This document shows positions 53,327 to 62,143 of a stretch of 64,000 bases of DNA, piece by piece. Position 1 is the first letter of the stretch, and the number at the start of each line of letters is the position of its first letter. A model generated the notes under the pieces. That model did no database searches. It was not told the DNA's origin and was given only the letters and a program-made list of their open reading frames with translations. The position numbers were made by a program, and so were the translations under genes. Origin of the DNA: an uncultured Eubacteriales bacterium (GTDB lineage Bacteria; Bacillota; Clostridia; Oscillospirales; Acutalibacteraceae). Location of the stretch: positions 8,704 to 72,703 of the forward strand of contig CAJKBQ010000015.1 in NCBI GenBank assembly GCA_905198155.1, written 5' to 3'.

Positions 53327-55567
53327 TTACTTGGTTTGAGAATCCGGAGTGTCAATGACCCGCGTATTGACTGATTTGACACGATCGACCACCAGTTTTC
53401 GGAATTCCGGTGATAGCATGGCAAAGAATGCCGTAAATCCTGTAACACGAACCACCAAATCCGGATATTTGAATGGATCTTTGTCGGCTTCCAGGATTTT
53501 TTCTGCATCAATAATGTTGATATTCAACAAAGTGTTGCCACTGTCGAGAATCGCATGAATCATTGCCGACATTTTGTCGATGCCGTCCGGATCGTCCGCG
53601 ATTCCGGGATCCAGTTCCAGCTGCACCGGCGCGCAGTTGCCGTATCCGGGTTGAATTGCCGCAATTGCGTTGCACATTGCGGACACCGCGCCATCGGAGC
53701 GGAAGCCGCCATTCGGGTTCGCGCCATGATTGATCGGCTCGCCTGCGCGACGGCCATTCGGCATTGCATGTACTGATTTTCCCAATAGTATCGTGTTTGA
53801 CCATGAAAAATAGCCAGGAATAAATTGAATACCCGGGTGTTGATTGCACAAATCGCGCACCAAGGCCGTGTAACACTCGTTCACACGCTGCGCCCACTGG
53901 TCGCCGAGCGTGTCGCCGCCGCCATAGCGCGGGCTATGTTGGAGCATTTGGCGCAACGATTCGCCGCGCGCTCCCGCAAAGTCGGACCGCATCGCGTCAT
54001 TGAGCGCCGCATAAGTCAGTCGGTGCTCGCGGTCAATCCGTTGCTCGCACGCCGCGAAGCTGTCCGCCACCACTGCGATGCCGCTGCCATCCACACACAT
54101 ATTGTAAAAATTGGCACCGCCATCGGTAATGTTGACGCCTTTATCGATCAATCCATGCTGGAACAAATTCAAAATCAGCTCCGGTTGGCTCTTGGATTGA
54201 TATTTTAAATGGTGCATAATCCCGTTTCCGGTTGCATCTACCGCGCATTTCAGGTGCTTCTGGAAAAGCGTCCACAGCCGTTCCGTGCTCGGCGCAACGC
54301 CCGATTCCGCCGTCGCCATCATCTCGTCAAACGCAACTTCCAGCACTTTTGCGAGGTTAATTTTGACCGTATCGTTCATCGTGTATTCCATTCCTGGGAT
54401 ACACATCCAGTGGCATCCGGCCGCAACACGACGGCGCGCCAACTGCTGCGAATACCCGCACCGCATGAACCCGCGAACCAAGGCGTTGTCGGACGAATAG
54501 CGCGGCCAGCCTTGTTTATTTTTGAACAAGTATGCGACGGATTTTCGGAAGAATTTCGCATCTAATTGGTCATGAACACGCACTGTCAGGTTGCACGCAA
54601 TGTTGATTTTGTCCGCAGCGTCCAACACAAGGTACGACAACCGACTCGTCAAATCGTGGCCATCGACGGGGTCCGGGCCGCCCAATTGGAAGTACCGCGT
54701 GTCCTGCAAAAAGAGGCACGCCAGCTCAAAAACGACCGTTTCATCTGTCAATTTTCCGGCAGCGACGTCGCGCTCGTAGTACGGGCGAAGCATTTCGTCC
54801 AACTGGCCGCCCGCGCTGCCGCGGTTGTATGTGCGGGACAACATGCTAAAGCTGCACATCCACTGCACCGCCTCGCGGAAGGTCTGCGGCGGCTCGGTCG
54901 CCATGCGGCGGTTGATTCGTGCCATCTCGTGCAGATTGTCGCGCAATTGTGTATTTTGTTCGATATTTGACAGGGAATCCAATTCATCTGCAGTTTGCTC
55001 CAAAAAGGTAATAATCGCCTCTACCACCATAATTTCATAGGTGTAAAATTCGGCGTGCGACGAATCGTGGACTTGTTGGGCGTCACGCAATTTTTGCAGG
55101 ATGCCCCCCCAGCCGAGGTCAAACCCGATTTGCAGATCCGGGGTGAAATGGTGGCAATTGTCAATTCCGGAAATAATGTTATAGCGATCAAAAAAGACTT
55201 TCAGGTCGTCATACGGGTAATCAGGGTTCCATTTTTTATCTTTTGGTCGCAGTCGCTCCAAGAAGAGGAATCCTTTCCCAGTAAATGCATCCAGCGGATC
55301 GACATAAATGGGATGTTCGCGCAGCAGGCGGGCATAATTTTCCGCCCATGCGCGGTATCCGTAGATGGATCCATTGGGGTGGTTGGGCTGCAATGTGAAA
55401 TGAAATTCGTCCTGCTCAATCAGGCCATAATCGTCTTCGTCGGCACCGCCTGCGCGTGCCTTTTCCGTGGTTTGCGCAATTTTTCGTGCGCGCAGCAGGC
55501 GAATGCGGTCGTCGTATGAAAATGTTTGGTCGGCCGGGAATTCGTTAATGAATTGAATTTTACTCAT
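53327..55567 (-). CDS. Glycyl radical enzyme of unassigned subfamily (pyruvate formate-lyase-like)
   Basis: 746 residues, the normal size of glycyl radical enzymes. The radical-bearing loop near the C-terminus is 'VRVTGFTAFFAML' with Gly710, close to the canonical RVxGYxAxF. The thiyl site is 'VAAGCHWMCIPGMEYT' with Cys385. In lyases and dehydratases such as CutC or PduC-like enzymes this Cys is followed by V-E, while pyruvate formate-lyase has two adjacent Cys. Here it is followed by His-Trp, with a second Cys at 389. The reaction therefore cannot be transferred from a characterised member. Cytoplasmic and oxygen-sensitive. Its activase is encoded 81 bp upstream. Confidence 0.87.
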   Translation of the reverse strand: MSKIQFINEFPADQTFSYDDRIRLLRARKIAQTTEKARAGGADEDDYGLIEQDEFHFTLQPNHPNGSIYGYRAWAENYARLLREHPIYVDPLDAFTGKGFLFLERLRPKDKKWNPDYPYDDLKVFFDRYNIISGIDNCHHFTPDLQIGFDLGWGGILQKLRDAQQVHDSSHAEFYTYEIMVVEAIITFLEQTADELDSLSNIEQNTQLRDNLHEMARINRRMATEPPQTFREAVQWMCSFSMLSRTYNRGSAGGQLDEMLRPYYERDVAAGKLTDETVVFELACLFLQDTRYFQLGGPDPVDGHDLTSRLSYLVLDAADKINIACNLTVRVHDQLDAKFFRKSVAYLFKNKQGWPRYSSDNALVRGFMRCGYSQQLARRRVAAGCHWMCIPGMEYTMNDTVKINLAKVLEVAFDEMMATAESGVAPSTERLWTLFQKHLKCAVDATGNGIMHHLKYQSKSQPELILNLFQHGLIDKGVNITDGGANFYNMCVDGSGIAVVADSFAACEQRIDREHRLTYAALNDAMRSDFAGARGESLRQMLQHSPRYGGGDTLGDQWAQRVNECYTALVRDLCNQHPGIQFIPGYFSWSNTILLGKSVHAMPNGRRAGEPINHGANPNGGFRSDGAVSAMCNAIAAIQPGYGNCAPVQLELDPGIADDPDGIDKMSAMIHAILDSGNTLLNINIIDAEKILEADKDPFKYPDLVVRVTGFTAFFAMLSPEFRKLVVDRVKSVNTRVIDTPDSQTK

Positions 55568-55648
55568 ATTCCGCGCTCCTTTCTCGTTTGGATTTGAATA
55601 TAAGTAATGAATTTTACCATGTTTTTCTGCAAATTATGCACAATCTAC

Positions 55649-56548
55649 TCATCCAATGCGCACAGGAATGCCCGCCTGCGACGCGATGTGCGCCAATTCG
55701 TTCATCCGTTCCGCCGAAAGCGGCTTGGCGCTGCGGAATGCGTACGGATCGCCCAGTGCGTCATATTTCGGCGTGCCAAGGGGATTGAAGTTCAGCAGTT
55801 CGTAGTATTGCAGCGTTTTCATTTGCGCAGCAATTTGCGCAATTTTTGCGACGTTTTCGTCGGAATCGGTCGCACCGGGAATTATTGGGGTTCTCAGGAT
55901 CACAGGAATGTTTAATGTGTGCAATTGCAACAAATTTTCAATAATTTTCCGGTTCGAGACTCCGGTATAAGCGCGGTGCGCATCGTCGTCGGCTAATTTC
56001 AGGTCGCACATAATCAGCGCAGCGCCATGAAATGTTGCGCGAATTCGTTCAAAATCGAAGCTGACGTTGGACTCCACCGCCGCAGGAATCCCTTCGGCGC
56101 GGCAGGCCTCGATCAGCGCGGCCGTGAAATCCGGTTGGCAAAGCACCTCACCGCCGGAAATGGTGACGCCGCCGCCCGATTCCTGGTAATAAAGCCGATC
56201 CTGGCGCACTTCGCGCATCACGTCTTCCACTGATTGCCGTTTCGCAGCCATTCGCAGCGCGCCGGTGAAACATTCCGATGCACATTTCGCACATCCGGTG
56301 CAAATTGATCGGTCAATTTCGTGCTGTTCGTTGCAAATGACATGCGCGCCGCGCGGACATACGGCAAAGCATGCGCCGCAACCGACACAATGCTTCGGGT
56401 AAAAGAGCAGCACATTTTTTGCCGGAATTGTTTCCGGATTATGGCACCACGTGCAGCGCATATTGCAGCCTTTGAGGAATACGGTTGTGCGAATGCCGGG
56501 ACCGTCCTTTAATGAGAAACGCTGGATATCAGTAATCATACCATCCAT
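55649..56548 (-). CDS. Glycyl radical enzyme activating protein (radical SAM)
   Basis: 299 residues. The radical-SAM cluster is bound by Cys28, Cys32 and Cys35 in 'CNMRCTWC'. An inserted ferredoxin domain has 'CVGCGACFAVCP' and 'CTGCAKCASEC', as in dehydratase-type activases. 'GGGVTISGGEVLCQPDF' is the SAM-binding GGE motif. It abstracts a hydrogen from Gly710 of the partner enzyme encoded next. Start at 56548 with GGAG 10 nt upstream. It lies between the fusion gene (112 bp upstream) and the glycyl radical enzyme. Confidence 0.95.
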   Translation of the reverse strand: MDGMITDIQRFSLKDGPGIRTTVFLKGCNMRCTWCHNPETIPAKNVLLFYPKHCVGCGACFAVCPRGAHVICNEQHEIDRSICTGCAKCASECFTGALRMAAKRQSVEDVMREVRQDRLYYQESGGGVTISGGEVLCQPDFTAALIEACRAEGIPAAVESNVSFDFERIRATFHGAALIMCDLKLADDDAHRAYTGVSNRKIIENLLQLHTLNIPVILRTPIIPGATDSDENVAKIAQIAAQMKTLQYYELLNFNPLGTPKYDALGDPYAFRSAKPLSAERMNELAHIASQAGIPVRIG

Positions 56549-56660
56549 TCATAAGTCGCTCCTTTCTTTCTAATTTTATATGTAATTTTAACAGTTTCAT
56601 GAAGTGGAGAAAAAAACGGAACGCCCTTCCCCCACATTCATGCAATTTTTGATTCACACG

Positions 56661-58547
56661 TTAGTGCGCGATCGGCTCCCATGCGCCGTCGTGGGCCGCG
56701 CTGCGGTACATCATGTCCAGGACGTAGCGCGAATTGCGGCCGGCCTCGCCCGGGACGATCAGCGGTGCGCCGGTTCGTAGACAATATGCAAAGTTATCGG
56801 CGCCCTGATTCCATTCGCGATGGGTTGGGTAGGGCGAATTTTCTGTCCATCCTTCCCCATTATTCCAATAGATGTGTTCCCCTTCCGGGCCGCCGGAGGT
56901 CAGCAGGTATGCGGCGCGCTCGCCATAAACTTCCAATCGCGTGTACCACGTCGTCACCGGATACGAAGTGGTGGACGAGAAGCGCACGATTTTCCCATCC
57001 GGATATTTCCATTCGGCCATACCGTAGTCCTCGACTTCGATGTCGTGCGCCTGGCACGCGGTGCGGCAGGAAACCGCATCCGGCAGGCCAAAAAGCGTGA
57101 TCAGCCGGTCGATTTCGTGGATGCCCTGGTTGCTCAGTGCGCCGCCGCCATCCATGGCCCAGGTGCCGCGCCAGCCGCCATTTTCGTGAAAATATTCCAT
57201 TGTGCGGCGGATGTTCAGGATCATATTGGCGGATCTAATTTTACCAAAGTAGCCATCATCTACCGCTTTTTTCAATTCTGTCAATGGCCCGCGGTAGTGC
57301 AGGTCGAAATCGCAGCCAAACAGCAGCCCTTTTTCTTTCGCGAGCGCGATGGCCGCGTCGCAGCGTTGATAGGTCACGTCCATCGGCTTGGTGACAAGGA
57401 CGTGTTTGCCCGCGCGCAGGCACTGTTCCGCGATTGCGCAGTGCGTGCCGGTCGGGGTAACGACATACATCACTTCCACTTTCGGGTCATTCAGGAATTT
57501 ATTGATATCATCGGTGTAGGGAACATTGAACTGCTTGCCAACTTCTTCTGCTTTTTGCAAATTTGTGTCTACCACACCATACAGTTGGACGCCGCACGTT
57601 TCGGTCAATTGGCGGCAGCGGTTTTTGCCCATGCCCAGGCCGACCACCACCATTGTCACCGGATTGTCGCGGTACGGGCGGTCGAAGCGCTGCACCGGCG
57701 AGAGCGCCGTGCGCAGATCGGCCGGCGCGGCTGCGGGCCAGACTTTTTTCAGGTGCTGATAGCAACGAAGCGTTGCTTGCTCCGGCGTTACGCCCGGCGT
57801 TCCGGCGGGGAGATGCGTTTCAATTGAGATCGGGAAATCTTTTCCGGTGGCCGCTGCGCCGCGCAGGACGCGATCCCACGGCACTTTTTTGGCGTCCACT
57901 TCCGGCAGGATGCCGCGGCATTTGACGTGAATCATGTTGGCGTAGGTCAGCGCTTTTGTAAAGTAATCGACGCAGTCCCCCTGCGCTTCCGGCAACAATT
58001 CGAACATATTGGACACGTCCCACGCCAAGCCCCAGCCGGGCACGTGCAGCGCGTCCAACACGGCGATGGCCTCGTCCGGCGTTTGGCCGCAGTTTTCGAA
58101 CCCAAGGATCAGGCCGGCTTCTTGTGCGCGTTTGGCAAACGGTGCAAACATTTCCATGACGCGGCTCAACTCATCCGGTCGTGTCGCCAATTCGCCGCAT
58201 TTTGGGTCTTTCTGGTCGTGCTGCCAGAAATTAAACGACCGCACCATGTTGCAATCCAGAATTTCCGACGCGCGGATCAGCCCTTCGAGCTTTTTCATCT
58301 CGGCCGCCACGCGCGCTTCGTCCGGCAAATGCACCTTGCACAGCGACGATTGCAACACACCGGTGCGCAGTCCCAGCGCGTCCAGCTGCGATTTGAGGCG
58401 CCGCAGCTCCTCATCGGTCAGATTTTCGATTGCTTTGCCGTACACCAGCCCGCGGAAATCGACATGCGTCAATCCCCATTCGGCAAACATTGGAAGAATG
58501 TCCGTGACTTCGCGATGTAATTCATCGGTAAATACGGAAATGTACAT
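56661..58547 (-). CDS. Fused TIM-barrel isomerase/epimerase and Gfo/Idh/MocA dehydrogenase
   Basis: 628 residues in one frame. Residues 1 to about 285 form an AP endonuclease 2-like sugar isomerase/epimerase barrel ('LGLRTGVLQSSL', 'LILGFENCGQTPDEAI', 'GLAWDVSNMFELL', 'PISIETHLPAG'). From about 297 to the end is an NAD(P)-dependent Gfo/Idh/MocA enzyme: 'VVVGLGMGKNRC', 'HVLVTKPMDVTYQR' (TKP where EKP is usual) and 'GGGALSNQGIHEIDRLI'. The two activities are separate genes in the 48-50 kb pair. Fusion suggests direct transfer of an unstable keto sugar. First gene of the glycyl radical operon, facing an AraC gene. Confidence 0.9.
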   Translation of the reverse strand: MYISVFTDELHREVTDILPMFAEWGLTHVDFRGLVYGKAIENLTDEELRRLKSQLDALGLRTGVLQSSLCKVHLPDEARVAAEMKKLEGLIRASEILDCNMVRSFNFWQHDQKDPKCGELATRPDELSRVMEMFAPFAKRAQEAGLILGFENCGQTPDEAIAVLDALHVPGWGLAWDVSNMFELLPEAQGDCVDYFTKALTYANMIHVKCRGILPEVDAKKVPWDRVLRGAAATGKDFPISIETHLPAGTPGVTPEQATLRCYQHLKKVWPAAAPADLRTALSPVQRFDRPYRDNPVTMVVVGLGMGKNRCRQLTETCGVQLYGVVDTNLQKAEEVGKQFNVPYTDDINKFLNDPKVEVMYVVTPTGTHCAIAEQCLRAGKHVLVTKPMDVTYQRCDAAIALAKEKGLLFGCDFDLHYRGPLTELKKAVDDGYFGKIRSANMILNIRRTMEYFHENGGWRGTWAMDGGGALSNQGIHEIDRLITLFGLPDAVSCRTACQAHDIEVEDYGMAEWKYPDGKIVRFSSTTSYPVTTWYTRLEVYGERAAYLLTSGGPEGEHIYWNNGEGWTENSPYPTHREWNQGADNFAYCLRTGAPLIVPGEAGRNSRYVLDMMYRSAAHDGAWEPIAH

Positions 58548-58583
58548 GATTGTTTCCTCCTTACAAAATTTTGCGCGCGCCGC

Positions 58584-58612
58584 TTGACAGCGCGGTACAC
58601 ATCGGTTATAAT
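58584..58612 (+). promoter_or_regulatory. Consensus promoter of the AraC regulator gene
   Basis: TTGACA (58584-58589), 17-bp spacer, TATAAT (58607-58612): a perfect sigma-A promoter, about 98 nt upstream of the start codon. Confidence 0.85.
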
Positions 58613-58618
58613 GATGAT

Positions 58619-58667
58619 AGTCGAAAATAACTTATAAAAATATGAATTTTGTACTATAAAATCGACT
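58619..58667. promoter_or_regulatory. AGTCGA/TCGACT inverted repeat, candidate operator
   Basis: AGTCGA (58619-58624) and TCGACT (58662-58667) flank a 37-bp AT-rich core. It lies between the divergent AraC and fusion genes, just downstream of the AraC promoter. A dimeric regulator could bridge it. I found no clear minus-strand promoter for the fusion gene. Confidence 0.35.
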
Positions 58668-58709
58668 TTTTTTCATATTCGGTGAAAAAAACAAAAAGGA
58701 GGGGCTTTT

Positions 58710-59609
58710 GTGACGGAATTTACGCGAAAAACGAGTTTTTCCACGATGCCAACCGGCGCGCCGGTGCGATTTGTTCATGCATTCACGACCGATTCCGGTT
58801 CCAATTATCACCTGCATTTGAACAATTATGTCGAGATTTACATTTCCGGGTCCGGCGCAGCTGAATATGTGGTGGAAAATCGATTCTATCCGCTGGAACC
58901 GGACGACATCATCGTGATTACGCCGCTCGAAGTCCACAAGGTGGTGCTGCACGGCGACGCGGTGCCGTATGAGCGGTTCTATTTTTTGGTTCCGCCGGAG
59001 TTTTTTTCCGCCATGGCATCCCCCGCGCTGCACGAATACTGCACCGTGAAGCGCAACGTTCCGACGCGCATTCGCCTGCCGGAGGCGGCGCGCACGGAGA
59101 TGCGGGCGCTGCTGCACCAGCTGAGCGCGCTGTGCGGCGGCCCGGATGACAACGGAACCTCCGTCGTGCGATTTGGGATATTTCTGCAATTTTTGGGATT
59201 GCTCATTCGGCAGGCTGAGCGCGGCGAATCGCCCGCCGATGCCGGTGAATTCCCGGTGCATCCGCTGATCCGCGACGTACTGATGTATGTCGATCAGCAG
59301 CTGCCGCAGCTGCAAACGGTTCAGGAAATTGCCGAGCATTTCCATGTCAGCGTCCCATATTTGTCGCATTTGTTTCATCAGAGCGTCGGAACGCCGCTGA
59401 AACCGTACATTCAGATCAAAAAAATTGCCATCGCCAAGCACCTGCTCGATCAGGGTCAGTCGGTGACATTTGCGTGCTACGAAAGCGGATTTTCGGATTG
59501 CTCGTATTTTATTCGGATTTTCCGGAAGCATGTGGGCGTGACGCCGTTCCGGTATCGGACGAAATCGCAGGAAAACCGGGCAAAATCCGCCGGACAAATT
59601 GGGAATTAA
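58710..59609 (+). CDS. AraC-family transcriptional regulator
   Basis: 299 residues. N-terminal cupin sensing domain ('NYHLHLNNYVEIYISGSGAAEYVV', 'LEPDDIIVITPLEVHKVVL') and C-terminal double helix-turn-helix (about 190-285: 'QEIAEHFHVSVPYLSHLFHQSVG', 'VTFACYESGFSDCSYFIRIFRKHVG'). The GTG start has GGAGGGG 5 nt upstream. It is divergent from the glycyl radical operon and convergent with the 797-residue gene, so it probably controls one or both in response to a sugar. Confidence 0.92.
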   Translation: MTEFTRKTSFSTMPTGAPVRFVHAFTTDSGSNYHLHLNNYVEIYISGSGAAEYVVENRFYPLEPDDIIVITPLEVHKVVLHGDAVPYERFYFLVPPEFFSAMASPALHEYCTVKRNVPTRIRLPEAARTEMRALLHQLSALCGGPDDNGTSVVRFGIFLQFLGLLIRQAERGESPADAGEFPVHPLIRDVLMYVDQQLPQLQTVQEIAEHFHVSVPYLSHLFHQSVGTPLKPYIQIKKIAIAKHLLDQGQSVTFACYESGFSDCSYFIRIFRKHVGVTPFRYRTKSQENRAKSAGQIGN

Positions 59610-59626
59610 ATCTGATATTTTTTGAT

Positions 59627-59669
59627 AAAAACCGGCCGAATGCGTTCTGCACGCACTCGGCCGGTTTTC
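59627..59669. terminator. Long bidirectional terminator
   Basis: AAAACCGGCCGA pairs with TCGGCCGGTTTT, extended inside by TGCGT/ACGCA around a TCTGC loop. It separates the convergent AraC gene and the 797-residue gene. Confidence 0.9.
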
Positions 59670-59671
59670 AA

Positions 59672-59691
59672 CTGTCGGTATCCGACACTTT
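59672..59691. repeat. Variant of the GTGTCGG palindrome
   Basis: TGTCGG-TAT-CCGACA followed by CTTT, differing from the copies at 557 and 688 at three of 20 positions. It lies just after the stop of the 797-residue minus-strand gene. Confidence 0.55.
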
Positions 59692-59696
59692 CCGTT

Positions 59697-62090
59697 TTAC
59701 TGTTCCCAGATTCCGTCACGCGGCATGGAGAACGTCACGGCGCCGGTCACGTGGCGCATTTCAAAGTACGTCCCGTTTTCGTCGGTTACGAAGTTGCCGT
59801 CGATCGGGTCGGTCAAGAAGCAGAAGTCCGCGCTGGTTGTATTGAGCAACACCTGGAAGCGATCCGCGCAGTATGCCTCGCCAAACAGGCGCACCGTGGC
59901 ATCTTTCAGCCCGGTCACACCGATCCGGCGGCGGAACTGGTAGCTGACCGGCGTCATTTCGTGGCACTCGACGAAACCGTCCGCCTGCTCCACAAAGACA
60001 CGCACTTCGCGGTGCTCGCTCTTCGGGAACCGGAACAGCGATGCGCCGTCTTTGATCGGGACTTCGTAGCCGATCGGCACCGGCGCGCCCAACGGGGTGC
60101 GGATGCGCGTCCCGACCGTCACGTCCGGCGAGAAGGTGGACAGCATCAGCGCGTTGTCGCAGCGGTACAGCAGGTTCACCGGCGATGCGGAGGCCGGATT
60201 CATGCGGTCGAACCGGATGTCCCAGCCGAATTCGGCGGCCGCTTCGCGCGCCAAATCGTCGGCAATGTAATATTTTGTGCGGTCATGCGGTTGGAGCCGC
60301 GCGCCGCCCGTGAAGCTGGACGACACGATGCCGCGCAGCCAGATCACGTTGGTGCCCACGGTCGCGACGACCTTGCCGCCCGCTTCGGCCAGCGCCCACG
60401 CGCCATCCGGGCTGCGAAGTACGGTGTTCAGCGCGCCGGCGCACACCAGCGGTTCCACCCGCACCGTCCCGGCCGCCTGGCCGCGCACGGTGATCGGCAG
60501 GTCGCCTTCCACGGCGTCGTCGGTGATCGCAACGTTAATGCGCGTTTGCAACGCTTCCGATGCACGTTCCGGCCGGCCGTAGAAAATGATCCGGCCGCCG
60601 TCGTCGGCATAGCGCAGCAGTTCGGCCTCGATCGCCGTCCCGGCCGCCGGAACCGGCGTCACCAGGACGCTTCCGCGGTAGATGGATTTGTCGTGTTTCA
60701 GGAAATTGTCCGTCGAAACGATCGTGCACAGCGGGAAGCCGCTGGAAATGATGTTGCGGACGAACCAATCCTCGGAAAACATATCGTTCAATTGCTGCGC
60801 GGTCGTCGATTCGTTGTATTCGCGGAACGGGTAGACCCACACGAACGGCGACGGCGCGTCCGGCGCGTCTTTGATCGCTTTCAGCATATGCGGCACCGGT
60901 TCGTTGACACAGGCATCCGGCCGCTCGCCGAAGCTGTTGTCAATGGACAGCAGGCTGCAATCGGTCGGCGCCTGCACATGGCCGGATTCGTCGATGCGCG
61001 TGCACGCCAGCGGCAGGTAAATGTCGTGCGGCTGGCCGCCGTAGCGGTCGTACCACGGGGAATTCACCCACCACGGGTCGTGAATATAATACCGGAACAG
61101 GTAACGATTCCCCGGCAATTCCGCGATGCGGGACATATACCCCATCAGTTCCAGGCCGTAGTCGCCGTCCAGCGCCGCCCACGGCGAGTTCGGCGGCGGG
61201 AGCATCCCCGGATTTTCCTGGTAAATGGCCGCCAGCGGCACGGCGTCGGTCGAAAAATCGATGCCGGTGGACATATTCGTGCCGCGCGTCTGCACCGGGA
61301 ACGTGCATTCCGCGGAGAACAGCCGCCAGAATTCCAGCGAAATCCGCTTCACCTCGGCCAGCTCTTCGGGCTTGAAGTCCTTGCCGTCGAACGTCGCGCC
61401 GGTGGTGGACCAGGTGTCGCGGCCAAAACCGAGACCGTTCGAGAACCAGATAAAGTCAAATCCCAAATCGCGCAGAAAATGCTGCGACTGGCGGCCGAAG
61501 AACGTACCGAACGGCAGCCCCTCCGGGATGCCTGTGGGGAATCCGGCGTAGGACACGGTGTCCGCGTGCAGCGTCGCGTAGGAGCAGACGAAGCACTTCC
61601 ACCCCATCGTGCTGCCGAGGCAGATTTCCGGGTGGCGCTCGTACTTGAACGGCGAGATTGCGAATTCCGGCCCGACGTCAAACGTTTCGCCGACGAGGAT
61701 GTTTTTCTCTTCGCCCAAGATTTTGTGCCCGGCGTCTTTCAGCGCAGCGACGATTTTCCGCAGAATCCCGTACGTCATTTTCGGCGGGTGCTGCATATAA
61801 AAATAGTAGCGGCTGTGCAGCCCGATGCCGTCCGGGTCGATGGCGGAGTAATCTTTTTGGGGGTTGGCGCCGCCGAGTTTGTCGCACCACTCGAACGACT
61901 CGTCCATGTCCGACTTGTAGTCGAGGATTTCCGACCCGTCCGCCGTCCACAGCATGACCGACACGGTGGGGCAATCCTTCACGAACGGCCGCCACTGCTC
62001 GAACACGTCCTCGCACACGGCCTGGATGTACGCATCGTCCGTCTGCCGGAACGGTTTGAGGCTCATTTCCAATTGAATATTTTGAAACAT
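59697..62090 (-). CDS. Large protein of unknown family, glycoside hydrolase-like
   Basis: 797 residues, no signal peptide. I do not recognise the family. It opens 'NIQLEMSLKPFRQTDD' and is rich in aromatic and acidic residues, as in carbohydrate-active TIM barrels ('GFDFIWFSNGLGFGRDTW', 'YYIHDPWWVNSPWYDRYGG', 'FVWVYPFREYN'). Residues about 480-560 ('GTAIEAELLRYADDGGRIIFYG') look like the glutamine-amidotransferase-like domain of beta-galactosidases, and the last about 150 residues are beta-rich. A cytoplasmic glycosidase is the best guess. ATG 62090 has an extended -10 TATAAT about 48 nt upstream. The gene is notably GC-rich and produces an 838-codon open frame on the other strand, which I reject. 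Confidence 0.7.
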   Translation of the reverse strand: MFQNIQLEMSLKPFRQTDDAYIQAVCEDVFEQWRPFVKDCPTVSVMLWTADGSEILDYKSDMDESFEWCDKLGGANPQKDYSAIDPDGIGLHSRYYFYMQHPPKMTYGILRKIVAALKDAGHKILGEEKNILVGETFDVGPEFAISPFKYERHPEICLGSTMGWKCFVCSYATLHADTVSYAGFPTGIPEGLPFGTFFGRQSQHFLRDLGFDFIWFSNGLGFGRDTWSTTGATFDGKDFKPEELAEVKRISLEFWRLFSAECTFPVQTRGTNMSTGIDFSTDAVPLAAIYQENPGMLPPPNSPWAALDGDYGLELMGYMSRIAELPGNRYLFRYYIHDPWWVNSPWYDRYGGQPHDIYLPLACTRIDESGHVQAPTDCSLLSIDNSFGERPDACVNEPVPHMLKAIKDAPDAPSPFVWVYPFREYNESTTAQQLNDMFSEDWFVRNIISSGFPLCTIVSTDNFLKHDKSIYRGSVLVTPVPAAGTAIEAELLRYADDGGRIIFYGRPERASEALQTRINVAITDDAVEGDLPITVRGQAAGTVRVEPLVCAGALNTVLRSPDGAWALAEAGGKVVATVGTNVIWLRGIVSSSFTGGARLQPHDRTKYYIADDLAREAAAEFGWDIRFDRMNPASASPVNLLYRCDNALMLSTFSPDVTVGTRIRTPLGAPVPIGYEVPIKDGASLFRFPKSEHREVRVFVEQADGFVECHEMTPVSYQFRRRIGVTGLKDATVRLFGEAYCADRFQVLLNTTSADFCFLTDPIDGNFVTDENGTYFEMRHVTGAVTFSMPRDGIWEQ

Positions 62091-62137
62091 TTTGCAAATT
62101 CTCCTTTCGCATTTGCAGATGAAATGCCGTTAACTTG

Positions 62138-62143
62138 ATTATA
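62138..62143 (-). promoter_or_regulatory. Extended -10 of the 797-residue gene
   Basis: TATAAT on the minus strand with TGC before it. The -35 is poor (TGGAAA at 62161-62166). The 354-bp gap 62091-62444 contains only promoters and a doubtful 30-codon frame at 62201-62293. Confidence 0.55.

Noticed and set aside
59622..62138. 838-codon open frame on the plus strand opposite the 797-residue gene
   Set aside because: Very Arg-, His- and Val-rich translation with no motif. It is a GC-driven shadow of the minus-strand gene, which has a promoter, ribosome binding site and terminator.
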